Below, in pieces: positions 44,972 to 53,045 of a stretch of 64,000 nt of DNA. Made by a program: the position numbers and the translations under genes. Each line of letters begins with the position of its first letter. Position 1 is the first letter of the stretch. Source of the stretch: Sphingomonas sp. RIT328 (GTDB lineage Bacteria; Pseudomonadota; Alphaproteobacteria; Sphingomonadales; Sphingomonadaceae); contig NZ_JFYV01000001.1 in NCBI RefSeq assembly GCF_000632225.1, positions 248,001-312,000 on the forward strand, read 5' to 3'. Below the pieces are notes generated by a model. That model made no database searches, was not told where the DNA came from, and saw only the letters and a program-made list of their open reading frames with translations.

Positions 44972-45487
44972 TTATGGGATTGACAGGTTCCGGCCAGCAT
45001 TTCCGCCGTTCTGCGCAACGCAGATGGCGTTGATCGCGCGACCGTAGCGCATGCGCAGTCCGTCAGCCCCGCGCTTCAGTCCCATGCGAGCCAGCATGTC
45101 GAGCCACGACACCTCGCGCCGGCCACGCGCCAGCTGCCCGATCGCAAGGCCGACGAGCTTGCGGTCTTCGGGTGAGATCGCGTCGAGCCAGCCGAACGCC
45201 TCCTCCATCTCCGCCACCTCGATCCGCGTCTGCGATGCGGGCCGCAGCACGACGTCGGAGCTGCTGCCCTCACCGCCGCGGGCGTCATAGTCGCCACGAT
45301 GCTCCTCTCGGCTGATCTCGGGCCACGCCGACCGGATACGCTGCCAGCCGCGTTCGCGGTCGGGGTAGCGCCAGCAGGTCAGCAGCGCCTCGACGAGACG
45401 GTCCTCAACGTCGCAGAAGGTGAGGGCGCCCGTTGGAAGGACGGGCCCTTCCACTGGAGGCTGCTCGCTGATCGTCCGTCCTTCCAT
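44972..45487 (-). CDS. DUF6362-like protein, possible late regulator
   Basis: A 171-residue protein: DVEDRLVEALLTCWRYPDRE, RIEVAEMEEAFGWLDAISPE, then DRKLVGLAIGQLARGRREVS with a C-terminal HTH-like segment (WLDMLARMGLKRGADGLRMR). This family is found between replication and packaging genes in alphaproteobacterial phages, a place where late-gene regulators or RinA-like factors occur. Regulation is inferred, not visible. Its first codons carry copies of the iteron-like repeat. Confidence 0.6.
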   Translation of the reverse strand: MEGRTISEQPPVEGPVLPTGALTFCDVEDRLVEALLTCWRYPDRERGWQRIRSAWPEISREEHRGDYDARGGEGSSSDVVLRPASQTRIEVAEMEEAFGWLDAISPEDRKLVGLAIGQLARGRREVSWLDMLARMGLKRGADGLRMRYGRAINAICVAQNGGNAGRNLSIP

Positions 45488-45733
45488 ATCTCGGTTCCTC
45501 TTTGTCGCTGAAAGTGGCGGTTTTCCGCCGTTTTTGATGTTGGTGATCTGATCAACAGATCAGAATGGAAGGACTGGAAGGATAATTCAGGGTCTTTTCG
45601 TGTGCGCGCATGCGCGCACACACGCGCATGACGGGGGGACCGTGCAAACCCCTTCCACCCCTTCCAAAGCCGCGGAAAACCGTCACTTTCGTCCTTCCAA
45701 TCGTACTTCCACGCGGAAGGATGAGTCCTTCCA
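45434..45733. repeat. Iteron-like repeat cluster, candidate replication origin
   Basis: The 9-mer TGGAAGGAC or its complement occurs exactly at 45434-45442, 45478-45486, 45566-45574, 45691-45699 and 45725-45733. One-mismatch copies are at 45575-45583 and 45714-45722, and shorter CCCTTCCA forms at 45650-45657 and 45659-45666. The gap 45488-45742 has no supported gene. It also holds TCTGATC-AACA-GATCAGA arms at 45547-45564. It lies between the primase-helicase stop and the DUF6362 gene. Confidence 0.55.
45600..45621. repeat. 22-bp perfect palindrome
   Basis: A perfect 22-base palindrome made of alternating purine-pyrimidine (core TGTGCGCGCATGCGCGCACA), in the middle of the iteron-like cluster. 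It could extrude as a cruciform or take Z-form, or be a dimer binding site. Confidence 0.7.
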
Positions 45734-45742
45734 AAATCGTCA

Positions 45743-48619
45743 TCACAGCGGCACATCATCCGGATAGGGTCCGGGATCGCCATGATCACGACGGGAGCGA
45801 TTGCTGACGTCGGTGTCGGCATAGTCGTCGGGCGACTTGGTCATCTCGATGTCCAGCCACTGGATACCGTTGGACGACTTCTTCTCGAAGCCACGGTCCT
45901 CCATCGCCTTCGAGAAGCCCTGCGTCTGCCATTCGGCCGAGCCGGTAGCCTTGGACCATGCCGTGAACAGTTGGAAGAGGGTAGACGACTTCGATCGCGC
46001 ACCGCTCATCGGCCGCGTGCACTCGTCGAGGAACCGGCCGAGCTGATCGCTCTGCTCCCGGTACTTGGCCGTCGCCGCGATCACGCTCTCCGGCTCGACC
46101 AGACCGTGTGCCCGCCAGTCGAGCAGCCCCTCCAGCAGCCGGTTCAGGATGCCCGATGCCTCCTTCTTCAGCTTCTCGGGCAGCGCTTTGTCGACGTCCT
46201 CCTTCGCGATCTGGACCTCCCAGGGCACCAGCATCACGCGTCGCCAGATTCCGTCGTCGTGACCGGTGATCTTGGGCTTGTGGTTGCCCGAGATCGTCAC
46301 CTTGAAGGAGGGCAGGAACGAGAAGAACCCCTTGTTGAGGTGGCGCGCGTCGATCAGCTCGCCGCCCGTGATCAGCTTGATCAGCGCCTCGGCGAGCTTC
46401 GCGCCCTTCTCTGGTTCGGACGTCCGCAGGAACCGGATGCCGGGGAGGCGAGCGAGATCCGGCGTCGCCTCGCCACCCTTGCGGCCGCGGCCCTGATCGA
46501 GGAACGTCTCGATCGCGACCGATCCGCCATAGTCGCCGGCGATGTAGCTCCACGCGTCGACTAGCGTCGACTTGCCGTTGCGGCCCTTGCCGTGGAAGAA
46601 CGCCAGTTTCTGTTCGGTGATGTCGCCGGTCAGGCTCAAGCCGCCCCACTGGTGCAGGAACCGCCGCATCTTCTCGTCGGGCTGCACCACGGCGAGGAAC
46701 GCGTCGTAATCAGGCGACACGGCCTTCGGATCGAACACGACGTTGGCGATCTTGCTGATCAGATCCTCCGGACGATGCTTGTCGAGGCGCAGGCCCCAGC
46801 GGTCGCCCATGGTGATCGGCTTCAACGTACCCTCGACCATCACCCATCGCTTGCCCTCTTGGGTCAGACGCATGGTGCCGTTGAGGAGATTCATGGCCAT
46901 CCGGTCGGCGTCCATCGCATCCGCACGGATCGCGACGTCGGCGAAGGATTTGACCAAGTTGGCGATGCAGCCGAGCCGCTGCGATCCCTCGCTCGACTTC
47001 GCATGATCGCGTAGGGTGTCGCTGTAGTAGATCGGCACCTTGTTGTCGCCGCTGCCCTTCCAGCGGACGATGAAGTTCAACGTCTCGGCACGCTGCTCGT
47101 CCGTCGCGTCCTCCGGAAGCTCCTCCTTCAGGCCGCTGGCCTCGACGAGGTCGGCCTCGTGACGGATCGAACGCACCGTGTCGAACACGGCGAGGCTGAC
47201 CTTGCCGGGGATCTTGTCCTTTTCCTCGGACAGTAGCTCCCAGCGGCGATCGTCCCAGACGAACCATCCCAGCTCGTTGCAGAACCGGAAGCGCCAAGCA
47301 TGCCGCGCCCTGAAGCGTTCGGCGTTGCCGAGATCCGTGGTGGAGAACAACGCGCATTGGCGATCCAGCACTTCGTTTTTGGCCGGCGCAATGCGCCCCC
47401 CAGACCCCCTAGCGATGGGCGCTGGGCTCGGGGTTCCAGACTGGAAGGACGTTTCCTCTCCCTCCCGGTCGGGTGCGGGTGGAAGACGCTCGATGTCGTC
47501 GGCATAGGCGTCGATCGGAGGGAGGCCGGGGCCAGGAGCCGAAGAGGATGATGCGCGGCCGCTGTCGCGACCGCGCGCGGTTTGCGCGCCTACGGCGCTG
47601 AGGTCGCGAGGCTTGGCGATGCCGTTGGAGAGGCCGTTCTCGATCGCGCCGGCATGCGACTGATAGGCGCCCGGATCGAAGCCACGGACGACGTCGAGCA
47701 GCGTGTTGCGGACCAGCGCCTCGGACAGCGCGCCGGCGCCGACGAATTGGCCGAGATTGAAGGCGGCGTGATAGGCGCCCTGATTGCGCCCACCGTGCCG
47801 GCCGCCGCCCTTCGGCGTGCCGGCGAGTTCGCGCACCTCGGCATCGAGCGCGTGCAGCGCATACCTACGGTGCGATTCGTCGAGGTCGACCTGGAACAGC
47901 TGATCATGGGCCGCCAGCGGGGGTGCGGGGGCGTGATCCGTTGCGACGCGTGCCTTCGGCCGGCGCATGATCTCGGCGAGCGCTTCGGGCAGCGCCGCGA
48001 TCGGCGTGTCCGCCTGACCGCGCAGCCAACGGTATTCGCCGCGCGAGTTATTGCCGTCGCCTTCGCAGAAGGAGGGCGGCACGATCGTGTAGCCGCCGAG
48101 CCCGCGCACATCGATGTGGTCCGGCAGGCTACCGCTGTTCCCGATCGGCTTTCCCTCGGGCATCAGGAAGTAGATATGCACGCCGCCCGACGGGGTCCGC
48201 ACTGCGAGACTGACCGGCAGCTGACCGCCGATCAGCTCCTCCAGCGCCAGGCGGTGCCGCTCCAGCGTCCATTCCTCGTAGACCGCCTCTGCGATGACCT
48301 CGCCGGTGTCCGGATCGATCATCTCCGGGGTGATCAGATCACGGCGCGGGTCGAGGTCGATCACGACCATCCCGGCGCGGCCGACGGCGACGCCGATCAT
48401 GGCTTCGGGCCACTTGCGCCACCAGGCGCGGATCTGCTCCTCGTCGTCGGTTGCCTTGCTGACGCCACCCGAGCCCTTGATCGGCTTGCCGTCGGCGTCC
48501 TTGTCGCGGGCAAGCAGCGGGCGCTTGTTCTGCCGCGAGCACGGGAACACCGGCCAGCCACGGCGCGCGAATTGGAGCGCCGCCTCCAGCTGAGACGGCA
48601 ACGAAGTGGATACGCTCAC
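45743..48619 (-). CDS. Primase-polymerase / SF3 helicase replication protein
   Basis: A 958-residue fusion. Residues ~1-210 are a prim-pol domain (QFARRGWPVFPCSRQNKRPL, VIDLDPRRD, HIYFLMPEG, HIDVRGLGGYTIVPPS). The C-terminal half is a D5/P4-type SF3 helicase with Walker A in FHGKGRNGKSTLVDAW (~residue 672), PGIRFLRTSEPEKGAKLAEA and LPSFKVTISGNHKPKITGHD. It should synthesise primers and unwind at the phage origin. An Arg/Ser/Pro-rich linker separates the halves. The iteron-like cluster begins just beyond its stop. Confidence 0.9.
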   Translation of the reverse strand: MSVSTSLPSQLEAALQFARRGWPVFPCSRQNKRPLLARDKDADGKPIKGSGGVSKATDDEEQIRAWWRKWPEAMIGVAVGRAGMVVIDLDPRRDLITPEMIDPDTGEVIAEAVYEEWTLERHRLALEELIGGQLPVSLAVRTPSGGVHIYFLMPEGKPIGNSGSLPDHIDVRGLGGYTIVPPSFCEGDGNNSRGEYRWLRGQADTPIAALPEALAEIMRRPKARVATDHAPAPPLAAHDQLFQVDLDESHRRYALHALDAEVRELAGTPKGGGRHGGRNQGAYHAAFNLGQFVGAGALSEALVRNTLLDVVRGFDPGAYQSHAGAIENGLSNGIAKPRDLSAVGAQTARGRDSGRASSSSAPGPGLPPIDAYADDIERLPPAPDREGEETSFQSGTPSPAPIARGSGGRIAPAKNEVLDRQCALFSTTDLGNAERFRARHAWRFRFCNELGWFVWDDRRWELLSEEKDKIPGKVSLAVFDTVRSIRHEADLVEASGLKEELPEDATDEQRAETLNFIVRWKGSGDNKVPIYYSDTLRDHAKSSEGSQRLGCIANLVKSFADVAIRADAMDADRMAMNLLNGTMRLTQEGKRWVMVEGTLKPITMGDRWGLRLDKHRPEDLISKIANVVFDPKAVSPDYDAFLAVVQPDEKMRRFLHQWGGLSLTGDITEQKLAFFHGKGRNGKSTLVDAWSYIAGDYGGSVAIETFLDQGRGRKGGEATPDLARLPGIRFLRTSEPEKGAKLAEALIKLITGGELIDARHLNKGFFSFLPSFKVTISGNHKPKITGHDDGIWRRVMLVPWEVQIAKEDVDKALPEKLKKEASGILNRLLEGLLDWRAHGLVEPESVIAATAKYREQSDQLGRFLDECTRPMSGARSKSSTLFQLFTAWSKATGSAEWQTQGFSKAMEDRGFEKKSSNGIQWLDIEMTKSPDDYADTDVSNRSRRDHGDPGPYPDDVPL

Positions 48620-48687
48620 GGATCATGCCCCCGGCAGGATTGGTGGCAGACGACCGTCGCCGGTCTGCCGTCGGCGCGATGCGCCGG

Positions 48688-49155
48688 TTAGAAGGGGACG
48701 TCGTCGTCCAGATCGTCGACCGGCGCGCCGCCACCGCCGGCGCCACCACGCGGACCGCCGCGGCCGTCCGCATAGCTGGAATAGTCATTGCGACCGGGAT
48801 CGGCCTCGCGACGATCGAGCAGCACGAGCGTCGAGTTGAACGTGCCCAGGACGACCTCGGTCGAGTAGCGATCGTTACCGGCATTGTCCTGCCACTTGCG
48901 GGTGCGCAGCTGGCCCTCGATGTAGACCTTGGCGCCCTTCTTCAGATACTGCTCCGCGACCTTTACCAAGCCGTCGTTCATCACGACGACGTTGTGCCAC
49001 TCGGTGCGCTCCTTCTGCTCGCCCGAAGTGCGGTCCTTCCAGCGTTCGGAGGTCGCGATGCTCATGTTCACGATCTTGCCGCCGTTCTGAAAACTGCGGC
49101 TCTCCGGGTCCTTGCCGAGGTTGCCCACGAGGATCACCTTGTTAACGCTGCTCAT
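48688..49155 (-). CDS. ssb: Single-stranded DNA-binding protein
   Basis: A 155-residue protein: OB fold [60 protein letters not shown]; Gly-rich linker; and the conserved acidic tip DDDVPF that docks partner proteins. It coats ssDNA during phage replication. ATG overlaps the stop of the GapR-domain gene (ATGA), so both are co-translated. Confidence 0.95.
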   Translation of the reverse strand: MSSVNKVILVGNLGKDPESRSFQNGGKIVNMSIATSERWKDRTSGEQKERTEWHNVVVMNDGLVKVAEQYLKKGAKVYIEGQLRTRKWQDNAGNDRYSTEVVLGTFNSTLVLLDRREADPGRNDYSSYADGRGGPRGGAGGGGAPVDDLDDDVPF

Positions 49156-49649
49156 GCCATCATCCCCATCGCGCGCAGGTAGACCTCAAGGATCGCCTGT
49201 CGTTCCTGCTGTTCCTCGGGCTTCTTCGCCCGCAATTTCATGATGTCCTGAAGCGCGCGCGGGTCGTATCCGCGCCCCTTCGCTTCCGCCCAGACATCCT
49301 TGATGTCGTCGGAGATGCCCTTGCGCTCTTCGACCAGGCGCTCGGCACGCTCGATGAGCAATCGAACCTCATCCGCCGCCACGGCGCCGCCTTCGAACCC
49401 GTTGTGGCGCGGATTTTCTCCGCCTTCGCCCTCGGGCCGCGGCGGTACGTAGACCACGCTACCACCCTCGCGCCGCTCGCCGATCCACCCGGCGCTGACG
49501 AGCGCCTTGGTCATGGACTTCAGCGACGGCGACGCCGCACGAATATGACCCGGCAGCCGCTCCGCGACCTGTTCGAGCGTGATCTCGTCACACCCGACGA
49601 GCATCGCGCCGACTGCCGCCGCCACCTGGGTGTCGAGCTTCTGTTTCAC
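49152..49649 (-). CDS. Winged-helix protein fused to a GapR (DUF2312) domain
   Basis: A 165-residue protein. Residues ~92-164 match Gap[67 protein letters not shown]. GapR in Caulobacter is a nucleoid protein that clamps overtwisted DNA and stimulates type II topoisomerases. Residues ~5-68 form an extra winged helix-like domain ([40 protein letters not shown]), joined by a Gly/Glu/Pro linker. Stand-alone GapR proteins are ~75-95 residues. It overlaps ssb and the TraR-like gene by 4 bases each. Confidence 0.8.
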   Translation of the reverse strand: MKQKLDTQVAAAVGAMLVGCDEITLEQVAERLPGHIRAASPSLKSMTKALVSAGWIGERREGGSVVYVPPRPEGEGGENPRHNGFEGGAVAADEVRLLIERAERLVEERKGISDDIKDVWAEAKGRGYDPRALQDIMKLRAKKPEEQQERQAILEVYLRAMGMMA

Positions 49650-50221
49650 GCCGCAAGCGCCTCGCGCAGCTTCGTCAGCCTCGCCTCGGCGGCCGTCGCG
49701 CGCGCTTCCGCCGCGTCGGCGCGTGCGGTGGCTTCGGCCAGCGCCGCGGACTGGTCGGGACGATCGGCGAACCGGGCGCGTAGCAGCTCGATCAGCGTGT
49801 CGAAGTCGACGACGGGAGCCGCGACGGGCGCCTCGGGCACCGGTGCCGGGGCGGGCTGGAGCCCCCGCTCGATCAGCTCGGCAGCTGCCGCGCCCAACGA
49901 GAGCACGTTCCGCTGCGCGTGCTGCTCGACCGCCTTGATCGCGGTCTGCGCCGTTGCCGGCAGTTGTATCGACTTCGGATTCACGATGTCCTCCAGGACT
50001 GGGGCGGGTACAGGCGCCGGAAGCTTGCCGGTCGGGTTGGTGGGGCGTCGTCGACCATCACGGCAGAAGGCGCAGCGGCCACCGACGAGGCGTGGACTGT
50101 CCTCGAAGCACTGCTCACACTCGCCGGCGACGCCCTCGGCGATCGGCAGGCGCGCGCGCTGGAGGCTCAGGGCGAGGTGCTCGTCCTGAAGCTCCGCTGC
50201 CATGTCGACGACGTCGGCCAT
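49646..50221 (-). CDS. TraR/DksA-type zinc-finger protein with coiled-coil tail
   Basis: A 191-residue protein. Residues 14-58 resemble TraR: a short helix (EHLALSLQRARLP) then a four-cysteine finger at C35, C38, C50 and C53, with RL between the pairs. Phage TraR-like proteins bind the RNA polymerase secondary channel and shift transcription toward phage. The middle is helical, and residues ~160-190 are an Ala/Glu/Arg heptad helix not found in TraR. It is co-translated with the GapR fusion. Confidence 0.6.
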   Translation of the reverse strand: MADVVDMAAELQDEHLALSLQRARLPIAEGVAGECEQCFEDSPRLVGGRCAFCRDGRRRPTNPTGKLPAPVPAPVLEDIVNPKSIQLPATAQTAIKAVEQHAQRNVLSLGAAAAELIERGLQPAPAPVPEAPVAAPVVDFDTLIELLRARFADRPDQSAALAEATARADAAEARATAAEARLTKLREALAA

Positions 50222-50223
50222 GA

Positions 50224-50421
50224 TCAGGCCGCAGCGCGCGCGATCGCGATGCGTTCGCTCAGGGCGTCGGCATTCGGATGGTCGCGGACTAGACGGTTGA
50301 TGTCGATCAGCGCGTCGGCATGGTTGCCGCGCACGATGTTGACGACCAGATCATGCAGAACGGTCTCGTCGAGGTCCGGCGAGGTGCCGCCGCATTCGTT
50401 GCACTCGTAGTCGATAGCCAT
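50224..50421 (-). CDS. Small phage protein with one CxxC pair
   Basis: A 65-residue acidic protein starting MAIDYECNECGGTSPDLDET (one CxxC), otherwise helical (LHDLVVNIVRGNHADALIDI). It lies between the beta clamp and TraR-like genes, 2 bases from the latter. No family recognised. Confidence 0.5.
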   Translation of the reverse strand: MAIDYECNECGGTSPDLDETVLHDLVVNIVRGNHADALIDINRLVRDHPNADALSERIAIARAAA

Positions 50422-50431
50422 TGCTTGCTCC

Positions 50432-51553
50432 TCAGACGCGGTAGGGCATGAGGACGCCGACGAGGTCGTCGTCCTTGTCGGAAGTGACGCGGATCGGCGA
50501 CGCCGGGTCGTTCAGCGAAAGCGTCAGAAGCGATCCTTCCGCGAAGACGCCAGCGACCTCCCGAGCGTACTGACTGTTCAAGCCGAAACGGATGCCGGAC
50601 CCGGAGTAGGATGCCTCCAAAGGCTCGGTTGCGCTGGTCCCGGTCGCATCTCGGGCGCTCACCTCATAGGCGTCGTCGCCGGTGGTGAAGTCCAGTGCGA
50701 CCGCGCGCACCTTGAACTTGTCGCCCTCCGCGTTGACGATCGCCGAAACCGAGGAGACGGGTCCGGTAAAATCCTCGCGCTTCATCTTGATGACATGCGC
50801 GCCGACGTCGGGGATCACCCGATCGTAATTGGGGTAGGTGCCGTCGACGAGGTTGCTGATGATCGTCGCGTTGCCCAGCTGGAAGCGGATGGCCTTGTCG
50901 TTGACCTCGATGTCGACGTCGCCGCTGGCGGAGCCCAGCAGTTGGATCATTTGTGTCACGGCCTTGGTCGGCACGATGACGTCCGCAAGAGCCTTCGCGG
51001 CATCCGGCAGCGCCATGTCGGCCCGCATCAACCGGTGTCCGTCCGTCGCCGCTGCCCGCAGCTCGCCTTCGACGGCATGAAGGAAGATGCCGTTAAGGTA
51101 ATATCGCGTCTCGTCACGTGACTGGGCCACCCGGCAGGTTCCAAAAAGACGCAGCAAGGCATCACCGGCCAACCGAAAGCTGGCTGCGTTCTTCAGAGCT
51201 TCTCTTTTGGGGAATGCGTCGGCGCCCAAGGTCGAGATCGTGCGGACGCCACGACCCTGCTTTACCGTCACCGCCGCCCGCCCTGGCACCTCGGCTATCG
51301 TCAGCTTGCCCGCCTTGAAGCTCTTGACCGCGGTCAGGATCTTGTCACTTGGCAGGGTGGTCTTGATCTCGCCCACGACAGGCGTCGTCGCGTTCGCTTC
51401 GATGTCGATATCTGTGCCAGTAACCGTCAGCAGACCTTCCTGCGCCACGAACAGGATGTTGCTCAAGATCTCCATCGTGTTGCGCGCCTCAATGACGCCG
51501 TTGACCTGCTGAAGCGCGCCGAGCAGCGCGTCGCGTTCGATTTCTACGGTCAT
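50432..51553 (-). CDS. dnaN: Phage-encoded DNA polymerase III beta subunit (sliding clamp)
   Basis: A 373-residue, full-length beta clamp. Three repeats are visible: the first with MEILSNILFVAQEGLLTVTG and TDIDIEANATTPVVG; the second with YYLNGIFLHAVEGELRAAAT, DGHRLMRADMALP; the third with FGLNSQYAREVAGVFAEGSL and the C-terminal LVGVLMPYRV, close to the usual MPMRV end. Clamps tether replicative polymerase and other clamp-binding proteins to DNA. No phage polymerase gene is seen, so it probably loads host Pol III onto phage DNA. It overlaps the preceding gene by 4 bases. Confidence 0.9.
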   Translation of the reverse strand: MTVEIERDALLGALQQVNGVIEARNTMEILSNILFVAQEGLLTVTGTDIDIEANATTPVVGEIKTTLPSDKILTAVKSFKAGKLTIAEVPGRAAVTVKQGRGVRTISTLGADAFPKREALKNAASFRLAGDALLRLFGTCRVAQSRDETRYYLNGIFLHAVEGELRAAATDGHRLMRADMALPDAAKALADVIVPTKAVTQMIQLLGSASGDVDIEVNDKAIRFQLGNATIISNLVDGTYPNYDRVIPDVGAHVIKMKREDFTGPVSSVSAIVNAEGDKFKVRAVALDFTTGDDAYEVSARDATGTSATEPLEASYSGSGIRFGLNSQYAREVAGVFAEGSLLTLSLNDPASPIRVTSDKDDDLVGVLMPYRV

Positions 51554-52185
51554 GCTGCCAGTCCTGTGATCGCGCCGGTGGAGAGGATGAGGACCCTGCG
51601 ATTGGTGGGCCCGCGCGCGCCCTCGATGCGGATCAGGTGAGCCGCGACCATCGCGTCCAGCGTCGGCTGGACCATGGCGGTCGCGATGCCGGCACGTTCG
51701 GCCAGCTGTTTGTCGGTGGGGCAGGGGCGGCCCTTGGCGGCGAAGCGCTCCAGTACCGGGAGCAGCACGTCGATCGACGCCGCCTCGTCCTCCGCAATAG
51801 GCGCACGGCTCAGCGCGAGGCGAGGTCGCGCGGGCTTGGCCAGCGCATCCGCGACCGCGGTCCGCACCGCGATGTAGTTCATGCGGGTCGGATCAAGCGA
51901 CGAGCGCGCCTGGAACAGCATCACCAGCTTCCGTCCCGCCAGATCGCGCATGCGCGCGGCACCTGCCGAGGCTTTGGGGAGGCCGGACCGGCTGGCGTAG
52001 ATGAAGCGGTCGCCCGGATTGGCGACGGCCATCCAGGCGTTGATCCGATCGACGCCGGCGACGAGGCCGCTGACCTCGTCGAACATCGAACCCGAGGAGA
52101 CGGAGGCTCGGGGGAACACCCCCGCCTCCTCGGCACACACGCGCCCGTCGGCATCGTGCATGGTCAGGGACGCGGGCTTAGCCAT
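51550..52185 (-). CDS. Winged-helix protein of unknown function
   Basis: A 211-residue protein. An N-terminal part (DRINAWMAVANPGDRFIYAS) and a C-terminal winged helix-like domain (PTDKQLAERAGIATAMVQPT, LDAMVAAHLIRIEGARGPTN) suggest DNA binding. Similar proteins occur in early regions of Sphingomonas phages. It overlaps the beta clamp start and the small upstream gene, so it is part of the early operon. Confidence 0.55.
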   Translation of the reverse strand: MAKPASLTMHDADGRVCAEEAGVFPRASVSSGSMFDEVSGLVAGVDRINAWMAVANPGDRFIYASRSGLPKASAGAARMRDLAGRKLVMLFQARSSLDPTRMNYIAVRTAVADALAKPARPRLALSRAPIAEDEAASIDVLLPVLERFAAKGRPCPTDKQLAERAGIATAMVQPTLDAMVAAHLIRIEGARGPTNRRVLILSTGAITGLAA

Positions 52186-52300
52186 GAGGCACCGCGGAGA
52201 GTTTCGGCGAGACGGGCCGGGTCATGGGGCTACGGGGGCCCGCCTCGCCGACACGCGCGAGGCCGGGGAGAGAACCCCCGCGCGTGATCTTGTTGAACAT
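52178..52300 (-). CDS. Small 40-residue early protein
   Basis: MFNKITRGGSLPGLARVGEA followed by a Pro/Ser-rich tail. The ATG overlaps the previous stop (TGATG) and the end overlaps the next gene by 8 bases, which supports a real gene. No function can be read from the sequence. Confidence 0.45.
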   Translation of the reverse strand: MFNKITRGGSLPGLARVGEAGPRSPMTRPVSPKLSAVPHG

Positions 52301-52575
52301 CAGGCGACGACCCGATCCGCGTCGAACCAGCCGCCGGCGGGAGGCGAGCGCCAGTCGGCGCGGCTGATGCCGTCGCGCGTCGCACGGGCGATGTCGCGGA
52401 CCAGCTCCTCGCCGGGGATCAGCGATCCGTCGACGAGGCATTGGAGCTGGATCGCCGACAGCTGCATGCAATGCGCAGCGAACAGGAGCTTGCCCTTGTA
52501 CGCCGACTGGATGCGACGGGCGAGCAGGCGCGCGCCCTCGTTCTTCGGCAGGGCCGGAAGATGCAGTTTCTTCAT
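52300..52575 (-). CDS. Small HTH-like early protein
   Basis: A 91-residue protein (LARRIQSAYKGKLLFAAHCM, LSAIQLQCLVDGSLIPGEEL, VRDIARATRDGI). The central residues look like a Cro-type helix-turn-helix with a following W-P-rich end. It is tightly coupled to both neighbours and may act in early regulation. Confidence 0.5.
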   Translation of the reverse strand: MKKLHLPALPKNEGARLLARRIQSAYKGKLLFAAHCMQLSAIQLQCLVDGSLIPGEELVRDIARATRDGISRADWRSPPAGGWFDADRVVA

Positions 52576-53045
52576 GCTGAGGCTCCATCGTTGGTGAAGC
52601 GGGCGACCGCCCGCATCTGGACGACCACGCGCAGCAGCTGGTCGAGCTCGCCTTCGAGGCGCTCGCCGTCCTTGCCGCACCACTTGCCATCCGCGAGACC
52701 GGCGCAGACCGCGCCGATCGCGTCGTTGAACTCGCTCGACAGCTGGGACGAGAGAGCGAGCAGATCCGAGCCGGTGGTCGGCGCCTCCGGCTCGGGTACG
52801 AACGTGCCGCCCATGGCGCGACACAGCGCCTGTGTTACGTGCGGCCACCCGGTGCGCTCGCGGGCGAGCGGCTCCAGATCGGCCACGACGTCGATCGGCA
52901 CGAAGCAGTTAGGATGATTGGGAGAACCGTATTCCGACAGCATGGATCTACGGACACGCGTGAAGCCTTCTCCGGCTTCCTGACCGCCGACGCCCTTGAT
53001 CATCTCTACGGTCGCGCGCTTCAACAGCGCCCTCTCCGGCGTCAT
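52572..53045 (-). CDS. CII-like phage regulatory protein
   Basis: A 157-residue protein. KRATVEMIKGVGGQEAGEGF, TRVRRSMLSEYGSPNHPNCF and VPIDVVADLEPLARERTGWP resemble the phage regulatory protein CII (CP76) family, whose HTH is followed by the FMPIDV-type strand. It probably activates or modulates the lysis-lysogeny promoters. ATG overlaps the previous stop (ATGA). Confidence 0.65.
   Translation of the reverse strand: MTPERALLKRATVEMIKGVGGQEAGEGFTRVRRSMLSEYGSPNHPNCFVPIDVVADLEPLARERTGWPHVTQALCRAMGGTFVPEPEAPTTGSDLLALSSQLSSEFNDAIGAVCAGLADGKWCGKDGERLEGELDQLLRVVVQMRAVARFTNDGASA

Noticed and set aside
45600..45621. The 22-bp palindrome as a transcription terminator
   Set aside because: It has no loop or T-run and lies amid iteron-like repeats, so a protein-binding or origin role is more likely.
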